Source: Umbilicaria muhlenbergii
Lineage: Eukaryota > Ascomycota > Lecanoromycetes > Umbilicariales > Umbilicariaceae
NCBI GenBank assembly: GCA_000611775.1
Contig: KK106985.1
Location: forward strand, 1,784,291 to 1,848,290
DNA length: 64,000 nt
Direction: 5' to 3'
In this document: one piece after another, positions 35,201-45,860 of the stretch
How the letters are laid out: each line of letters starts with the position of its first letter
Numbering within the stretch: position 1 is the first letter of the stretch
Translations under genes and position numbers: made by a program
Notes under the pieces: generated by a model
Database searches by the model: none
Told to the model about the DNA's origin: nothing
The model's input: the letters and a program-made list of their open reading frames with translations, nothing else

Positions 35201-35873
35201 CCTGCACGGCGTCGCGCAGGATTCGACGCCCTGGCGCTTCGACGAGGAGAACACGGCGGGGGATTACTTCGGCACGCAGTTGTTGCGGGCGGGGTATAAT
35301 TACCACGGCAACGAGCCCATGTATTCCGGTATCACGGGTCGGGAATTCGCGGCTGATATCTATCTCGGGGTGGTGTTTTATCAGCGGCTGAGACACATGG
35401 TGAATGATAAATTCCAAGTCCGGACGACAGGGCCGGTGACGCAGTTGACCGGGCAGCCGATCAAGGGGAGGAGTAAAGGGGGGGGGATCAGGGTGGGGGA
35501 GATGGAGAGGGATAGTTTGTTGGCGCATGGGTGTGCGTTTCTTTTGCAGGACCGGCTGCTTAATTGTAGCGATTATCGCCGGTGTTGGATCTGCAAGGAG
35601 TGCGGGAGCTTTCTGAGCACGCAGCCGACTGTTGCCGCCGGCGAGAATCACGGGGGTCGCAGGGGCAAGGGCTCGGGTGTGGTGAGGTGTAGACGGTGTG
35701 CGAAGAGGGCGGGGGCGACGACGCCGAAGAGTGTGGTTTGGGAGGATGGGGAGGGCGGGAGGTGGGAGGGAGGGGAGGAGACGACGGTGGTGGCGGTGCC
35801 GGGGGTGCTGAGGTATTTGGATGTCGAGTTGAGTGCCATGGGGGTAAAGATGAGGTTTAATGTTGAACCTTGA
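32205..35873 (+). CDS. RPA135: RNA polymerase I second-largest subunit
   Basis: Beta-like catalytic subunit of RNA polymerase I, which makes rRNA in the nucleolus. Single exon, 1222 residues from 32205 ([15 protein letters not shown]); an in-frame ATG at 32178 adds 9. Signature text: [12 protein letters not shown] and [22 protein letters not shown] (protrusion), [69 protein letters not shown] (the beta-subunit GYDMDDA element), [18 protein letters not shown], and a C-terminal zinc site [11 protein letters not shown]...[10 protein letters not shown]. Pol I rather than Pol II or III is inferred from the overall match to Rpa135. Codon composition becomes C-rich from about 34500 and G-rich in the last 500 nt. 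Confidence 0.96.
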   Translation: [1222 protein letters not shown]

Positions 35874-36703
35874 GGGGGCGGATGTACGATTGTGTGCAAA
35901 GCTATATAAACAAGCTAGCGTTTTGAAAGCTCAATGGCTTCAACTCCAAGGAGATACACTGAGGGGCTCCTAGGTATACTATCTATTGTATCAAATAAAA
36001 GATAGAGATGAAGACTCTGAGGGGGCCCCAAGCTCACTGTGATAGTAGGTGACAATGTAAAGTAAGGAGCCTGAGGGGCCCCCAGACACACTATTAGATC
36101 AAATGATAGTTTCCACTAAACTATTATATAACAACTGATAGTGTTATAAGAAGAGACTGGGGATCCCCTCAGCAGTATATTTATATTTCAAAAAAACATG
36201 CAGATTTCAGTCTGCTTGTACTATTGACATACCGAGGGGCCCTTCAGTGTACGATTATATTAACTGACAGGCTTACCTATAGGAGATTGAGAGGCCCACC
36301 CAGAAGCAAATTGATATCAGAAACTGATATACAGATGCTAAGACTACTTTCACTGTTGAGATACTGAGGGGCCCCCGGACTCACTTTTCCTCAATTGACA
36401 ATCTTAGAGGAAGAGGCTGCGGAGCCCCTGAGTAGCATATTCCCTACTCAAAATTGACTACAGCTTAAGATCTTACTGTCTTTAAACGACTAGCTAAGAA
36501 GTGAGAACGTGCCATATGTTCTAAGGTGTGCTTAGGGGGCCCTCATGAGTACAAACAGTCACCTAGCATTGTCAGCTCTTATGCAAATAGAAGTAAAGGT
36601 ACTGTATCGCTAGCTAGGGGACACTATATGGTAGAGACAGTATCAACCACTTTCACCACCCTTTGTATCCTCTTCCAGATTTCACCAGATTCCCGCCGCT
36701 GGC
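35874..36703. other. AT-rich convergent intergenic region RPA135/THI4
   Basis: 830 bp, markedly AT-rich compared with its flanks, and carrying the GC-palindrome array described separately. No gene was recognised. Confidence 0.6.
35959..36546. repeat. array of GAGGGGCCCC-type palindromic blocks
   Basis: At least nine GC blocks sit in AT-rich DNA: 35959-35970, 36015-36030, 36071-36085, 36157-36172, 36232-36245, 36287-36300, 36363-36380, 36417-36431 and 36530-36546. The core is CTGAGGGGCCCCC with a central GGGGCCCC or GGGATCCCC palindrome. In several copies it is followed by AGACACACT, GGACTCACT or AGCTCACT, so the unit extends beyond the core. Spacing is about 50-115 bp. Two blocks (36157, 36417) run in the opposite orientation. 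Confidence 0.8.
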
Positions 36704-37811
<1,108 letters not shown>

Positions 37812-37841
37812 TCAGTGGGTCAATGAGTGGTGGGAAGAGGG

Positions 37842-37948
37842 AAAGCATGATTTCTCTTCGCTGGCATTATCCAGATCAGATCTTGACCGTTTAATCTCAG
37901 AACGAACTTCAGAGCTCACGATCCGACATCTCCATATCAAGCATGATA
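37842..37948 (-). promoter_or_regulatory. TPP riboswitch aptamer in THI4 leader intron
   Basis: On the minus strand the hallmark TPP-aptamer sequences appear in order: GATCGT (P2 5' side, 37923-37918), a P3 hairpin GAGC...GTTC, CTGAGA (37900-37895), ACGGTC pairing back to GATCGT, then GATCTGGATAATGCCAGC (37877-37860), which carries the P5 stem CTGG/CCAG and the HMP-binding bulge, and AAGAGA closing P4. The outer P1 helix is weaker by eye (a 6-bp candidate with a bulge). The aptamer lies 54 nt and more upstream of the THI4 ATG, within a predicted leader intron from a GTAAAC donor at 38011 to an acceptor at 37801. This is the arrangement known for fungal thiA and nmt1 genes, where TPP binding changes splicing. 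Confidence 0.93.
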
Positions 37949-38001
37949 ATGGGTGGATGAGGGATGCCGTGAGGATAGAGAACGAACACCGGTTCATGCA
38001 T
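37909..38001 (-). CDS. uORF of 30 codons within the THI4 leader intron
   Basis: Open frame starting ATG CAT GAA at 38001 and ending TGA at 37909, inside the P3 hairpin of the TPP aptamer. It lies wholly within the predicted 38011-37801 leader intron, so it is present only in mRNA in which that intron is retained or spliced from a later donor. Such uORFs repress the main frame in the known fungal TPP switches. That it is translated is inference. Confidence 0.5.
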   Translation of the reverse strand: MHEPVFVLYPHGIPHPPIIMLDMEMSDREL

Positions 38002-39045
38002 CAAGGTTTACCTAATAAGACTTGATCTTTCTGGACTGGACCATAACGATTCGAGACCATGTTCTCCATCCTTGTGAAAGATGTACTTGAGTCAAGTGTG
38101 TTGTTGGGATTTGATCTAGTCAACGTCAGCATAATTGAGATGAAGGAGATAGGGAGATAGTACAACGAAGGGCTTGATTGAGACTGTGTGATGAATCTCT
38201 CGTGGAGATGTGACTTGGGATGAAGTAGAAAAGAAAGGAGGGAGAGGAGAAAGCAATGGGGTTTTGTCTTCTTCTTCTAGTGCGGGGCTGCCCCACCACG
38301 CGTGAACCTTCGTTGCTCCGCTAGGAAGAGGGAAACCCCACGGGCATGGGCATGGACATGGGCATGGCAACGGACGCGGGCATCTGAGAGGACTACGTAG
38401 TTGATAGCGAAGTGCAACGGCGGGAACCTACCAGAAAGCTTAGGTCAGAGAAATGTGCAGTGTGACGGTGTTCGATGCAGAATTCAAGCATCAGGCCTGC
38501 TCACACTTGAGCTTCAAGGCTTGGCCAGCGGTCTGGAACGTCTCCATGTCCACTGAACTTATCAGAAAAGCACAGTCACCCCGTAATCGACTGCTCCTGC
38601 TTCCGCATGCTCCGCGTATTGGACGATTAATCTGCCTGATGGAGGTTATCAATGCAGGACAGGGAGCCTTCGGGACTAGGTTCGCAGTCGTTATCAGATG
38701 AAAACCGTCAACAAGAGCAAGGCACGCAAGGGTATCGGTGTGACTGGCAAACAGTGCAAACACGTGGGGTTGTGGTACAGCGAAGTCGGACCTCGAAAAC
38801 TATGCAGCCTCGGATTTCGTACGTCGCAACTCGTCTCGCTCGTACAGACGAAGACTGTGTAGAATTGCTTTTGAGTGGGGTTTGAGTTTGCTGTCCTGCA
38901 ACTGTTTATAATTAGTATCAAGCGTCACCGGCTGTCGTTTGGGATTCTACGGTCTATGATGCTCAATTACAACTCGCCGAGCATCAGAACAACCTCGAGG
39001 CCGCCTTGAAAATATCACAATCAGCTTTTCGTACATATCATTACC
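37949..39045. promoter_or_regulatory. THI4 promoter / RTG2 upstream region
   Basis: Divergent upstream region of about 1.1 kb. It includes the donor side of the THI4 leader intron (38011) and a GGGCAT/GGACAT hexamer repeat (38342-38368). No further gene was recognised. Confidence 0.5.
38342..38368. repeat. GGGCAT hexamer repeat
   Basis: Four copies of GGGCAT/GGACAT in a row, in the THI4/RTG2 divergent region. Confidence 0.7.
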
Positions 39046-40786
39046 ATGGCAGCTATTGCGGGGACGTCGTCCAAATCTGAGCACTATCAGGCTCTGGTGG
39101 ATATGGGAAGGTTTGTATATTGTGTACGACACTACTCATGAGGTCGAGCTAATTACCTGCTTCTACAGCAATGGTATACGCTTCTCAATATCAGACCTGT
39201 CGCCTCCTACTACCCGTATCCTGCCCACCATCTACCAGGACCGGCTCGGGGTGTCCCTATACGACGAGCAGTACATCGCTGGTGCAAAGGGTCCCATACC
39301 TGGAGATATCGTACAGGAGGTAGTGACTGCCCTGTTACGCTTCAAGAGAACCTGTGAGGATTTTAGAGTACTTCATCACCGAGTCCGCGTTGTGGCAACT
39401 GAAGCAACAAGAGAAGCTATTAATAGCGCAGACTTCATTCGTCAAATCACAGAGAGTACAGGATGGCCCGTGGAGATGCTGGCAAAGGAAGACGAGGGCA
39501 GAATCGGTGCTATGGGCGTAGCCAGCAGCTTTTCAAGCCTCAAGGGTCTAGTAATGGATTTAGGAGGCGGAAGTGTCCAGTTAACCTGGGTGATTACGGA
39601 CAATGGAGAAGTGCAGACAAGCCCCAAGGGCGCCGTGAGCTTGCCATATGGTGCTGCAGCGTTGACTCGACGTCTGGATGAGATTCAGGTACATGGGAGA
39701 GGCACAGAAACAGCTTTCAGATCAGAAATGATCGCGAACTTCAAAAAGGCCTTGGATGACCTCGAAATTCCCTCATCACTCAACAAAGCAGCCTCGGAGG
39801 CAGGAGGCTTCACCCTCTATCTCTCCGGCGGGGGATTCCGTGGATGGGGTTATATCCTAATGTCCAATGGTGCAATCCAGCCATATCCGATCCCAACCAT
39901 CAACGGCTTCAGCGCTCCAAAAGCCACCTTCACCGCAACAGAGCACATTCAGTCCTTGGACAACTCATCAACTTTCCGCATCTCCTCCCGCCGCGCCTCC
40001 CAAGTCCCCGCGGTGTCCTTTTTAATCACAGCCCTAACCTCTGCTCTCCCATCTATTCGCCACATCTACTTCGCCCAAGGCGGTCTCCGCGAAGGTCTTC
40101 TCTTCTCCTCTCTTCCGCCACAGATCCGCTGTCAGCATCCGCTTGTCACTGCAACTCTACCCTATGCCCCACGTTCTTCTGCCGCTTTGATCGCTCTTCT
40201 GAAAGCCGGTATTCCTTCAGCGAATAATGGTCCGCAACTCTATGTCATGGCCGACCACGCCTTCCTTACCTCCCTCATCCACCTCCTGCACTATCACGCT
40301 CCCCTACCTAAAGACACAAAGGCTCCAGCCGCCCTCCGGAGCACCACAACCGGGGTCTTAGCATCCACACACGGTCTCTTGCACGGGTCGCGTGCGGCCC
40401 TGGCATTAGCGCTGTGTGAGCGCTGGGGAGGTGAACTCCCTCCCAGCGACGTTGACTTCTTGACTAAAATGCAAGAAATCGTAGGAGTAGAACAAAGCTG
40501 GTGGGCCAAGTATGTTGGTAGGCTCGCAGCAGTCGTTGGGGAGATATACCCCGCCGGGGTAATAAGGGAAGGCGAAGCGCGGGTCAAGTTTAGGTGTCGA
40601 TGGGGTTCGAGTGACAAGGGAAGCGCTGTCGTACAGATTGACGTGGGTTTGAGGGATGGAGCTGGTGTCAGACCGGCTTGGGCGGACGATCTGGAAAAGG
40701 TGGGGAAGAAGAAAAATTGGGTTGGTGGAAGGGAGGGGTGCGGGTGGAAGGTGGATGTTCGGGTAAGGCCGCTTGAAGAGGTGTAG
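39046..40786 (+). CDS. RTG2: RTG2-like Ppx/GppA ASKHA protein (retrograde regulator)
   Basis: Cytosolic ASKHA-fold protein of the exopolyphosphatase/GppA family. Yeast Rtg2 signals mitochondrial dysfunction to the nucleus. Exons 39046-39110 and 39169-40786 join in phase to 560 residues. The first exon is short and the intron splits the phosphate-1 motif VDMGSNGIRFSI. Other family motifs: YDEQYIAGAKGPIPGDIVQEV, VRVVATEATREAINSADF, the phosphate-2 loop GLVMDLGGGSVQLTW, and LYLSGGGFRGWGY. The tail from about residue 480 is Gly/Arg/Lys-rich because the DNA becomes G-rich. It is convergent with the Cys-rich gene, 273 bp away. Confidence 0.92.
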
Positions 40787-41059
40787 GTGGTGGAAGCGTT
40801 AAGATACCCCAAAAGTTAGGTTTAGGATACTGGAACATAAGCAATGGTGTCAAGGCGAAGTCATGTCGGAAAATACCCACGCTTTGTGATATAAGTAAAT
40901 GAAGTCGACCTTGATTACCCAATGCAGGCACATGAATGGATAGAGATAATCAATTAATTGATCTATGACGCCCGGCGTCTCCTTTGAAATCCACCTTTCA
41001 ACTGTCTACCTAAAAACAAAACTCCCAAACCCAAACCTACCCCAGCACAAGAACCTCCC

Positions 41060-42289
41060 TCACTTCCTTCCCCCCTTCCTCCCCCCCGGCCCCGTCACCT
41101 GCTCCTCCGGAATCAACAACCGCATCCTCGCCAACCCCGCCTCCTCCCGCCTCCTTTCCAGCAACCTCCGCGTAACCTTGAACCCAGCAGGAAGATTCAG
41201 CTTCTTGGCCTCCTCCTGCTCTTCGGGCGTCAGCTCTTCGGCTTCAGCCGCGGGTTCGTCGTCGTCGCTGGCTCCCGACCCCCAACGCGGCGGCGGAAGG
41301 TCATGCAAGCGTTCTTCGGGCCCGTCATCATAGTCCGCCTCGTCCTCATGGGTGTGAGCCCGGCGCGGAGGTGGACCGCCGCGTGTTGGCATGCGGGATA
41401 CGAATGTGGGGGGGGCGATGCTCGTCATGGCGAGGACGCTGGGGCGCATCATGTCGTCCGCTTCTTCGTCCGTGTCGCTGAGGTCGTCCACGGGGACGGG
41501 GCCGCCGGCGCGGGCGACGGGGTCGTGTTCGTCTTCGCTGATTGGATCTAGACCGGCTGGGGATCGGCCGGCGCCGCGGCGGGGTTGGTGACCGCGAGCT
41601 GGAGCGCTGTGTCGAGGAGGCTCGTGCGTTGGGGCGGGGGGCTCGATGGGCTCGTCGTCGGCGTAGAAACTCGTTGTTCCTGGAGGCGGACTCAGGCTAT
41701 ACAACGACTCGTCCTCAGTAGGGGGCGAGCGTGGTGCCTGGGTGCGCCGCGAGGAAGCTGACGGAGCACTCGAAGCTTCAGCAGCCGGAGTCGACGGTTT
41801 GACCCCGAACTTGGGGTGGTTCGTCGGGTCCTTGATCGCAAGGTCCCAAGGATCGTCAGCGTCCATCTTGCCTTCCTGCTTCATTTGCTTGAGGACGCTG
41901 GGGTGCGCCTCGGCGCACTTGTAGCAGGCGAAGTCCTGCTCTTCCTCCAGATATACCTCTTCTGGGTCGAGGCACTCTAAATCTGTCCACTCGTCTTTTA
42001 TGTGGCCACAGTGTTTCCAGCGGAAGCGCCGAATGTGGTACATCATCGGGCCAGTGTAGGCCGGCGCTGAGGCTCCCGTGGGTTTGTGGGGAGCCAGGTT
42101 CGCATCGGTGGCGATTTGAAGGAGCGCGTTGTCGTAGTACGCACAGTCTGGGCACTTCTTCTCATCCTCCGTGTCCGCTTGCTCGTTCTTTCCGCTGCAG
42201 GCGGCCCCATCCAGCATCTCGTTGCAGGGGATGTCGTGGACCTCTTCGTGCCCACATTTGGAGAACTTCGTGGTGATCTTGTTGCACAT
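41060..42289 (-). CDS. conserved-looking Cys/His-rich protein of unknown function
   Basis: Single exon, 409 residues, not recognised. The N-terminal 130 residues carry paired Cys/His that look like two zinc sites: C2...CGH (12-14)...C22...C31 with CPDC (46-49), and CGH (about 93-95)...C105 with CYKC (about 121-124). Between them is MMYHIRRFRWKHCGHIKDEW. The middle (about 160-340) is Ser/Pro/Asp/Glu-rich and probably disordered. The C-terminus is a basic Leu/Arg/Glu helix (EEQEEAKKLNLPAGFKVTRRLLERRREEAGLARMR) that may be a coiled coil. No membrane segment or signal peptide is seen. RING-like or other zinc-binding folds are possible, but spacing does not fit a standard RING. The coding strand ends G-rich. 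Confidence 0.8.
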   Translation of the reverse strand: MCNKITTKFSKCGHEEVHDIPCNEMLDGAACSGKNEQADTEDEKKCPDCAYYDNALLQIATDANLAPHKPTGASAPAYTGPMMYHIRRFRWKHCGHIKDEWTDLECLDPEEVYLEEEQDFACYKCAEAHPSVLKQMKQEGKMDADDPWDLAIKDPTNHPKFGVKPSTPAAEASSAPSASSRRTQAPRSPPTEDESLYSLSPPPGTTSFYADDEPIEPPAPTHEPPRHSAPARGHQPRRGAGRSPAGLDPISEDEHDPVARAGGPVPVDDLSDTDEEADDMMRPSVLAMTSIAPPTFVSRMPTRGGPPPRRAHTHEDEADYDDGPEERLHDLPPPRWGSGASDDDEPAAEAEELTPEEQEEAKKLNLPAGFKVTRRLLERRREEAGLARMRLLIPEEQVTGPGGRKGGRK

Positions 42290-42869
42290 CTTGTCGGTCT
42301 GATGTGGTCAAGAAGCAGAGCGTATTATCGAGTAATGGGATTCTCAAGGATACAGAGAAAATGGATCTTGGAGACTTGTGTATTGGCTTTGGTGTTTAGA
42401 GTAGTAGAAAGATCTTGAAGTGAGATGTGGATAATGAACGAAGAGAGGAAACTCGGAGGAAGAACGAGAATTTATACCCATGGAGAGGACCGGTATGACT
42501 CTTCTGATAGAATGAATATGGCCGCTGCACACTGCAATGACACAGCGCCCGTGAAGACCAGCTTGACGCGCTCCAAAACGGCTCGCTCCAAGACCCAATG
42601 CTGTAGTGAATAGGACCTATATACCTATATCATAGTTGACTGTGAGTCACTCTCTCCCAGACCGAACGAGCATTATATACGTGAATCCAACAAGTGACAG
42701 CAGACACCGGGAAGGTTGGTAACTACTCTAATTCATCAGCAATCACACACGACGATGTCACTCAGAAATTGCCAACGCAGAGGAGAAAAATCGATCAAGC
42801 AATTGTATGATTCGTAGATAGCATCCATGAAATACATGACAATAGCTAGTGATTAGAAGGGAAGCCACT
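42290..42869. other. upstream of Cys-rich gene / permease 3' flank
   Basis: 580 bp with no gene recognised. It should hold the promoter of the Cys-rich gene. Confidence 0.5.
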
Positions 42870-44648
42870 TCACAAGATGTATCTGTACGTAGGCCCGTAG
42901 TTCTCTTCTGCCACTGCGCTTTCCTTGCCTGCTGAATCACCCGTCTGGCTGACGGTCCGAGCTACGCGTGAGCCATACTTCTCATCCAGCTTTTTGTTCT
43001 CCCTTACAAGCAGTGTTCTTAAGCCAAAGGCCAAAAGCCCGTTGAAGAAGATGAACGCTGCACAGATAGATTGCCCTTTAACATATCGTGGTCCGTCTGA
43101 TTTCGGAAAAATGTTCGTACCGAGCAGTGGACCGCACTGACCTATGACGTTGAGGATGACGATGCCGGTTCCACGGCGAGTGTCGGAACCTTGGTTGTCT
43201 GAGACAAACCTACTGTTAGTAAATGATCCTCTTCTTTCTCGAGAAAGGCTTACTTAGCACCCATGGCAGGATGTTGGCGATACATGGAAACACTCCGGCA
43301 GCTGCCAAAAATACACCGAAATAGCGAACGCCGACGGTTTTGCAAGTGGCGAGAAGAATGTATCCGATGCCTCCCACACAAGACAGAAACATCAACATAT
43401 AGCCTCGCTGCTGTATCCTATCCGCTACATAGGTGGAGAATACAGTGACCAAGAATGAGAAGAAAAAGGGCGGAGCCGTGAGTCCCTGGGAATCGATTGC
43501 GTTGAAACCCATGTCATTCAGAATCGTTGGCAGGAAGACAGGAAGTGAGGAGAAGCTGACATTGCAACTGAAGTACATGAGCTGGAACTCTGTCAGCATT
43601 GTCGACACTATTGTTGATACCCTTGGGGCTTACTGCAGTAAACCAGCACTTTGCGTCCAGAAGTGCTGCAACGACGTCCTTCCATACGACTTCACCAAGC
43701 CTCTTCGTGTCGCCGACTTGTCTTACACCTCTGGCCTTGGCAATCACCTTTTCTTCCTCGTTCAAAAATCTTGCCTTGTCTGGGCTATCCGGCAGGAAGA
43801 AAAATGCTACAGGAGCCATGAGGATAGTCGGTAGTCCTTCAACTAGGAACAGCAATCGCCAGTTGGCCAGTTTTGAGTGTCCAGAAGTGATACCATAGGC
43901 CAGAGCGCCAGCAAATGTCGTCGCCAACGGGGCTGCTGATAAGAAGATGCCAATGCGGAAGCCCAGCTCATGACGCAAGTAGAAGAAGGACAACAAGTAA
44001 GGAATGCCGGGTCCAAATCCAGCCTCGCTCGCGCCAAGGAAGAAGCGACAAGCCATCTCGCCCGCCCACGATTGAGTGGTTGACTGGAGTGTTGCGATCA
44101 ATCCCCAGGAAAGAACAGTGAAAGACGCCCAGATATGCGGAGGCACAATCTTCCACATGATAGCTTGGAATTCGAAGAGGATGTAGGTGATGTAGAAAAT
44201 TGTGAGAAGCCATTGGTACCGATTACCATGAAGATTCAGGTCTTTGGTCATTCCTGCAATACGAGCATTGCTGTTTAGGTATGTCCGTCAGCGCCACATG
44301 ACATGCGTCGAGAAGATGATAGGCAATAGGCATTACCCGATGTTGGAACGGTCAAGGAAAGAGAGAAGGTCTATAGAAGCATAATCCTTAGCAAGATACT
44401 GTAATCAAAAGACAGGTCGTCTTACACAGAGCCACAACCAGTGGCGGCACTCTCCAATCGAGTTTGCGCACAACTGCTCTCTCTACCTCTGGGTGGACAT
44501 GGTAGTAGGGAGGTTGAGCACTATTTTCCACCTGCGAACCTTCGATGACTTTCTCGGCGTCTGATCCAAAGCGGCCTCCAGCTTGCTCTTCCACATAGTC
44601 GGTGGTTGTTGGAGGTGGATCACGGCTAAGCTTACTGAAGAGGCCCAT
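42870..44648 (-). CDS. Dal5/allantoate-permease-type MFS transporter
   Basis: Plasma-membrane importer of the anion:cation symporter branch of MFS (Dal5, Tna1, Vht1 relatives); the substrate cannot be read from sequence. Five exons, 44648-44426, 44370-44337, 44270-43634, 43581-43254 and 43198-42870, join in phase to 516 residues. Family signatures are rebuilt across introns: LYLLSFLDRSNIGNARIAGM (exons 1-3, with a 34-nt exon 2) and WVLNNQGSDTRRGTG (exons 4-5). Also seen are CRFFLGASEAGFGPGIPYLLSFFY and FFFLPDSPDKARFLNEEEK. The N-terminal 60 residues are hydrophilic and Pro/Glu-rich; the C-terminal tail is cytoplasmic and charged. Confidence 0.92.
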
Positions 44649-45860
44649 GTTAGCTCGTTTACGTTACCGCTGTTGCTGTTGTAGTACTCTGGTTCGAGGT
44701 CAACCAAGGTCGAGATGAGGCAGTGGGACATATACTGCTAGCAGAGAGTGAAGCCTCAAGTAAAGCCTCGAGTGAAGGCTGGAGTGAAAGCACAGGAAGC
44801 GAAACATGCCGGGCAGGCTGTAAGCCCTTGCGGTGCATGAACCACACCTGCACATCACGCGATTTGTCTGAGGTTACGCAGATAATGCACCTGTTTTTTC
44901 TCCGCATTCGCATCTGAGATCTCCCCCCACAACAGCAACGATCGGCAAACGTCCCGTAGCAGAAGCCTTTCCAATGCTTATCCCTTGCACGGGTGCCGAG
45001 AACGCCGAGCATTCCGGCACGGTACCAAATACGAGTACTCCTCCGAGTACAAGTAGGAGTCTTTGGGCGGGCACCTCTCAATGACCAGGGTGAAGCTGCA
45101 GATGGTGCAGTGACAGAATACGTGGCAGCCAGGGAGCCTCACAACGAGCCAAGAAGGATTTGGGAGGAATCAACCAACCCGTAAACTTTGTTTTCAGTTC
45201 GTAAACGCCATTTCTAGAATAGCGCGTGCAAAGCTACCACGAAAGTCCTCGGTTGGAAACCGTCCCTTACCTTAATTCTTGGAGGGCTTGGACAGGCAGG
45301 CTTATGATACAACCGGGAAAGCGATGTTTCTAAACCTGAACAGTAGCATACCAGTCGAGGTTTGGGGGGCTGTTGTGTTAAACTAGAACTACTCGGACTA
45401 GTAGAATAAAAGTGGCAAGTTTTGCGAGCTTTGGCAGAGGGCTCTTTGATCGAGTTACTAGAGCAACAAGCCGTCAGGTAGGCATCGGGGTGCGATGCTT
45501 TGCAAATGAAGTTCTGATAGTAAGATTACCTTAGTCTGATGCGGACACGCTAAGCTAGTAATCACAGAGGTTGTAAAAACTGCTTTCAATCCCAACACCG
45601 CTTAGCACTGCAAGACCTCGATGAGGACCCCAGTAACTTAGGCTTCATTATACGGTGCTTTGAAACAGGCTCTAATATAACATTGCTGGATGAAAGGGCG
45701 GGTCTGATGGCAAGGCATTGAAAGCTCCAAATCTTGCTCTGCTCTACCGAACAGGAGCGCCTTTGTCGTTAATTTACAGGTAGAGCACACCGATTCCAAT
45801 CCATCTATTGCACAGAATCCCAGATGCATGCCCAAACTCAACGACCCGGATAAGTACCTA
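44649..45860. other. permease upstream region / PRE2 3' flank
   Basis: 1.2 kb without a supported gene. It contains a GAGTGAAGCCT-type repeat (44746-44790) and a CCTTACCTTAATT motif at 45264-45276. Confidence 0.5.
44746..44790. repeat. GAGTGAAGCCTC direct repeats
   Basis: Four imperfect 11-12 bp copies (GAGTGAAGCCTC, AAGTAAAGCCTC, GAGTGAAGGCTG, GAGTGAAAGC) about 100 bp upstream of the permease ATG. Confidence 0.7.

Noticed and set aside
34740-35651. 303-codon minus-strand open frame
   Set aside because: Antisense to RPA135 in a C-rich region, where GC-rich codons remove stops on the other strand.
35874-36703. Possible transposon or LTR remnant in the AT-rich spacer
   Set aside because: No terminal repeats, target-site duplication or coding remnant seen; only the short GC-palindrome blocks.
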